This document shows positions 60,901 through 64,000 of a stretch of 64,000 nt of DNA, piece after piece (position 1 is the first letter of the stretch; each line of letters starts with the position of its first letter). Made by a program: the position numbers and the translations under genes. Source of the DNA: Omphiscola glabra (taxonomy: Eukaryota > Mollusca > Gastropoda > Lymnaeidae); the NCBI GenBank assembly GCA_964017045.1, contig OZ024798.1, positions 13,221,630 through 13,285,629 of the forward strand, read 5' to 3'. Below the pieces are notes generated by a model, which ran no database searches, had not been told where the DNA came from, and worked only from the letters and a program-made list of their open reading frames with translations.

Positions 60901-61931
60901 TGACTGACGAGACGAGACCTTTTTATTTTTTTTGAAAGCAAAAGTCTGCAACATGCCCAGAGTGAAGATGCTGTTTATAGGGTCAGCCGGAGCATGGTTA
61001 CCACTGCCCGACGACTGTCCTCACTCAAGATGGTTTTGAAGAAACAAAACTGATGGATTCAATTTTACCTACACCACACAACACCAACACTTGTTATTCA
61101 AAGGATGGGGCCTTTAAATAAAAATCCCGTTAAGCCACATCTATAATAAATTCGCAATAGTTTAAAGCAAACAAACAAAGAAACGATTTCTTTAATTTAA
61201 AATTAACTGATTTAATCAAACCGTGGCACAGAGTAAACTCCAATTATGAAAAAAGAGTAATAAAATCTAAGTTTTTAAAAGTTTTCCACCAAATTTTATT
61301 GAACAGTGGACACACAACTTTGCCAAATGTTGCTTCTACGTTTATAACATATGACTTCTTCTTAGCAGACGTATAATTCACATCACAATGACGTTGAATC
61401 TGAAAGGAAGAGATAGATAAATTAACGGTGAAATTTTACAGCAACAAAGTTTACGAGTTTATCCATAAACTAATGTGTTTGATCTGATGTGTCTGATCTG
61501 ATGTGTCTGATCTGATGTGTTTGATTAAAGTAAATAGTTTGCCACTTTGTTGAGCGACCGTGTATGTGTGTGTGTGTGCATGTGTGTGTGTGCATGTGTG
61601 TGTGTGCATGTGTGTGTGACTTGATGTCTATCTCTGTGTTTATGCTAGTGTGATGTAGAAACAGTGTTCCCAAAAGTAATGGCCCGCCGAGCACACCACC
61701 GGTATCGGTCCGCGAGCCTGGCCTTGCCGGTCCGTTTTCCTGGTTGTAGTCTCGTCTCGAAACCACTTTCAGAAAAAGCGAGACTGACATGTACACAAAA
61801 TTTGACGTCCACCCTTACATAGTTTAATGATTTGTTATATTTAAATATGTCTTATATTGCTTTTTTTTCTTTTCAAAAGCCATATTATATATAATAATAA
61901 AATACTAATGCAACAACAGAGCATACATATA
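60901..61931. other. Region without a supported gene, simple repeats
   Basis: Contains a short TCTGATCTGATGTG tandem repeat at about 61470-61520 and a (GT)n tract with regular CA interruptions at 61562-61618. No exon was recognised on either strand. Confidence 0.5.
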
Positions 61932-63475
61932 CAGTGGAACCTCTCATAACGAGTACCTCTCATAACGAGTAATTCGCATAACGAGCAAAAACAATTTGAA
62001 GAAGTTGCTCTCTTAACGAGCGACATTTCGCATAACGAGTGACGCAGATAGGGGAGGTCCCTTTTTCTACGAAACGGTTACGTACTCTTGATGACGTTGA
62101 GAGGACCAGCAGGCTATTTATAACTTTAAAAAACTCTACACTAAAACACTCTTCGAGCGCTGTTTTGAAGTTACCGAAGAGACAAATCTCACTCTTAGAG
62201 AGTTTTGGAAAGATCATTTTCACACCGTTGCTTGCCTCAAGATGATTGACAAGGCTTGTGAAGGAGGTACCAAGAGGACCCTCACTTCTGCTTGGAAAAA
62301 ACTTTGGCCAGAGAGTGTTGTTGAATGTGATTTTGAAACAGTACCTGAGTTGTCTACAGTTAACGAGATTGTGTCATTGGCCAATATCATGGGACTCGAG
62401 GTGGACAACAACGATATTGAAGAGCTTGTGAAAGAGCACAGTCAAGAGTTGACCACCGAAGAGCTTGTGAAAGAGCACAGTCAAGAGTTGACCACCGAAG
62501 AGCTTGTGAAAGAGCACAGTCAAGAGTTGACCACCGAAGAGCTTATGAAAGAGCACAGTCAAGAGTTGACCACCGAAGAGCTTGTGAAAGAGCACAGTCA
62601 AGAGTTGACCACCGAAGAGCTTGTGAAAGAGCACAGTCAAGAGTTGACCACCGAAGAGCTTGTGAAAGAGCACAGTCAAGAGTTGACCACCGAAGAGCTT
62701 GTGAAAGAGCACAGTCAAGAGTTGACCACCGAAGAGCTTGTGAAAGAGCACAGTCAAGAGTTGACCACCGAAGAGCTTGTGAAAGAGCACAGTCAAGAGT
62801 TGACCACCGAAGAGCTTGTGAAAGAGCACAGTCAAGAGTTGACCACCGAAGAGCTTGTGAAAGAGCACAGTCAAGAGTTGACCACCGAAGAGCTTGTGAA
62901 AGAGCACAGTCAAGAGTTGACCACCGAAGAGCTTATGGAGTTGCATCGTGTTTCACAGCAAGAAATTATGGAGGAGAGCTCATTAATGGAGGAGGACGTA
63001 GCAGAGCAACGATCTTCTAGCGCAATAAGAGATATGCTGAGAGCACGAGAAACTGATGCATCGTACATTGAGAAGCATCACCCTAATAAGGAGGTGACTA
63101 TTCGTGCTACAAATTTATTCATAGATAATGCTGTGACACATTTTTGTCAAATTTTGAAGCGTCGGCAAAAACAAATGTCTTTAGACAGTTTTCTAGTTTA
63201 AAAAAATTAATTATTTGTCATAATTTCATATTTTTATTTACGTTTTTTGTTTCAAATCTAAATTGTATTCCAAGTTGTTACACTCCTTAACAATTCATAA
63301 GTTATTTTATTTTATTAAATGTTAATAAAAACTTTTGAAAATGATTATTTTTTCAGCATGGAACGCATTATCATATTTTACATTGATTTGTATGGGAAAA
63401 ATTGTTTCGTATAACGAGTGTTTCGCTTAACGAGTAAGATTCTGGAACGAATTATGCTCGTTATGAGAGGTTCCA

Positions 63476-63478
<3 letters not shown>
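61932..63478 (+). mobile_element. Tigger/pogo-type DNA transposon, internally deleted
   Basis: Ends are perfect inverted repeats: CAGTGGAACCTCTCATAACG left, and the same read from the right. TA flanks both sides (61930-61931 and 63479-63480). Subterminal ATAACGAG motifs recur about five times near the left end and at least twice near the right end. The interior keeps only the C-terminal third of the transposase frame, so the DDE catalytic core is absent and the element cannot move by itself. 1,547 bp. Confidence 0.92.
62094..63201 (+). pseudogene. Tigger transposase C-terminal remnant with 13 tandem copies of a 13-residue unit
   Basis: In frame from about 62102 the product reads DQQAIYNFKKLYTKTLFERC, FEVTEETNLTLREFWKDHF, then from Met 62242 MIDKACEGGTKRTLTSAWKK and onward to a stop at 63199-63201. 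This matches the tail of Tigger/TIGD transposases, ending RRQKQMSLDSFLV. The unit ELVKEHSQELTTE, single in related elements as I recall them, is present 13 times at 62422-62928 (39 bp each). One copy has Met for Val; otherwise the units are nearly identical. The DNA-binding domain and DDE acidic residues upstream are deleted. The frame is still open for 319 codons from Met 62242. Confidence 0.88.

Positions 63479-63509
<31 letters not shown>
63479..63509. repeat. (AT)n microsatellite next to the Tigger element
   Basis: TATATATA run directly after the right TA flank, suggesting insertion into or next to an existing AT tract. Confidence 0.9.
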
Positions 63510-63512
<3 letters not shown>

Positions 63513-63569
63513 AGCAAGTATGTTTTGATATATATATCTTTATAATATTTTATTACAATTAAAGCTAGC

Positions 63570-63702
63570 ATTAAATGGTAGTAGTTAATAGTTCTATCTA
63601 TAGAATCATTACTTGGTAGTAGTTAATAGCCCTATAAAATTATAAAATGGTAGTCGTTAATAATCCTATACAACCATTATATGGTAGTATATAATAGCCC
63701 TA
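63570..63702. repeat. About 40-bp degenerate tandem repeat, 3-4 copies
   Basis: Units contain GGTAGTAGTTAATAGCCCTAT and diverged forms of it, at about 63576, 63616, 63650 and 63682. Confidence 0.7.
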
Positions 63703-63890
63703 TGTGTGCTGAGTGTCCGAGCGGTCTAAACTTATTCCAATCCCCAGCAAAGACCTATACAAGCAAAAAATACCACTGGCATCGCGGGGTGGATGGAACC
63801 CGTTAACCTTGGATGACAACTCTTGGCTAAGAGGAGGGAAACCATGCACAAAAAAGCACACATCATCCATCCCGTCCCGAACCTACTTAT
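63703..63890 (+). mobile_element. Possible tRNA-derived SINE
   Basis: GCTGAGTGTCCGAGCGGTCTA resembles the 5' part of a leucine- or serine-type tRNA including an A box. It is followed by an unrelated body and an AT microsatellite. I could not find a good B box (GGTTCGAATCC), so this may be a diverged SINE or a chance match. It is not a functional tRNA gene. Confidence 0.35.
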
Positions 63891-64000
63891 ATATATATAT
63901 ATGCAGATAACCACGCCCCTATCCTACTAATATATGCAGATAACCATGCCCCTATCCTAATAATATATGCAGATAACCATGCACCTATCCTACTAATATA
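63885..64000. repeat. About 34-bp tandem repeat running off the right edge
   Basis: Units of the form ATATGCAGATAACCATGCCC plus CTATCCTACTAAT, about three copies visible, preceded by TATATATA. Confidence 0.9.

Noticed and set aside
62374..62946. 190-codon minus-strand frame over the Tigger repeat
   Set aside because: It is the antisense shadow of the 39-bp array; the plus-strand frame matches a known transposase tail.
63703..63780. tRNA gene
   Set aside because: Only the A-box side resembles a tRNA; no acceptor pairing, anticodon arm or B box could be formed.

Overview
The window is animal nuclear DNA: AT-rich, with short exons bounded by GT-AG introns, long introns, microsatellites, minisatellites and eukaryotic transposons. 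I infer a lophotrochozoan invertebrate, most likely a gastropod mollusc. This rests on the general look of the genes and repeats, not on a diagnostic marker. No prokaryotic, viral or organellar genes were recognised.

1-29.1 kb (minus strand) holds the 5' part of the midasin gene (MDN1/REA1), the giant dynein-like AAA ATPase that removes assembly factors from pre-60S ribosomes. I could phase 49 consecutive coding exons (7,299 nt, 2,433 codons). They run from the start codon at 29144 through all six AAA modules and stop at 172, where the gene leaves the window. All six Walker A motifs are visible. An intronless class A GPCR gene (2902-4203, plus strand) lies antisense inside the intron within AAA6. 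The 3.5-kb first intron carries a pogo/Tigger-type MITE (26219-26948) and a long-TIR element with an internal tandem duplication (27720-28652).

29.1-41.7 kb has no gene I can support. It holds a dispersed repeat split by a dead, 5'-truncated non-LTR retrotransposon fragment (32020-33230), followed by about 8.4 kb of very AT-rich sequence.

41.7-60.7 kb (minus strand) is an SLC16/monocarboxylate-transporter-like gene of eight coding exons (about 727 codons). Its introns contain many tandem-repeat families. The 8-kb third intron holds seven unrelated minisatellites, one interrupted by a hAT-type MITE with an 8-bp target duplication. The second intron holds a 19-bp minisatellite of about 1.2 kb with a 508-bp higher-order repeat and a LINE 3' end. 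A 5'-truncated relative of that LINE lies in the first intron.

60.7-64 kb is repeat-rich. Its main feature is a 1,547-bp Tigger-type transposon (61932-63478) with TA-flanked inverted repeats. It has lost its catalytic core, and a 13-residue segment of its transposase tail has been amplified to 13 in-frame copies. The window ends in short tandem repeats and a possible tRNA-derived SINE.

The two host genes act in unrelated processes: ribosome biogenesis in the nucleus and plasma-membrane transport. The GPCR is linked to midasin only by position. I found no new multi-gene system. The most notable items are the nested GPCR with degenerate activation motifs, the amplified transposase tail, and the clustering of minisatellites in the transporter introns.
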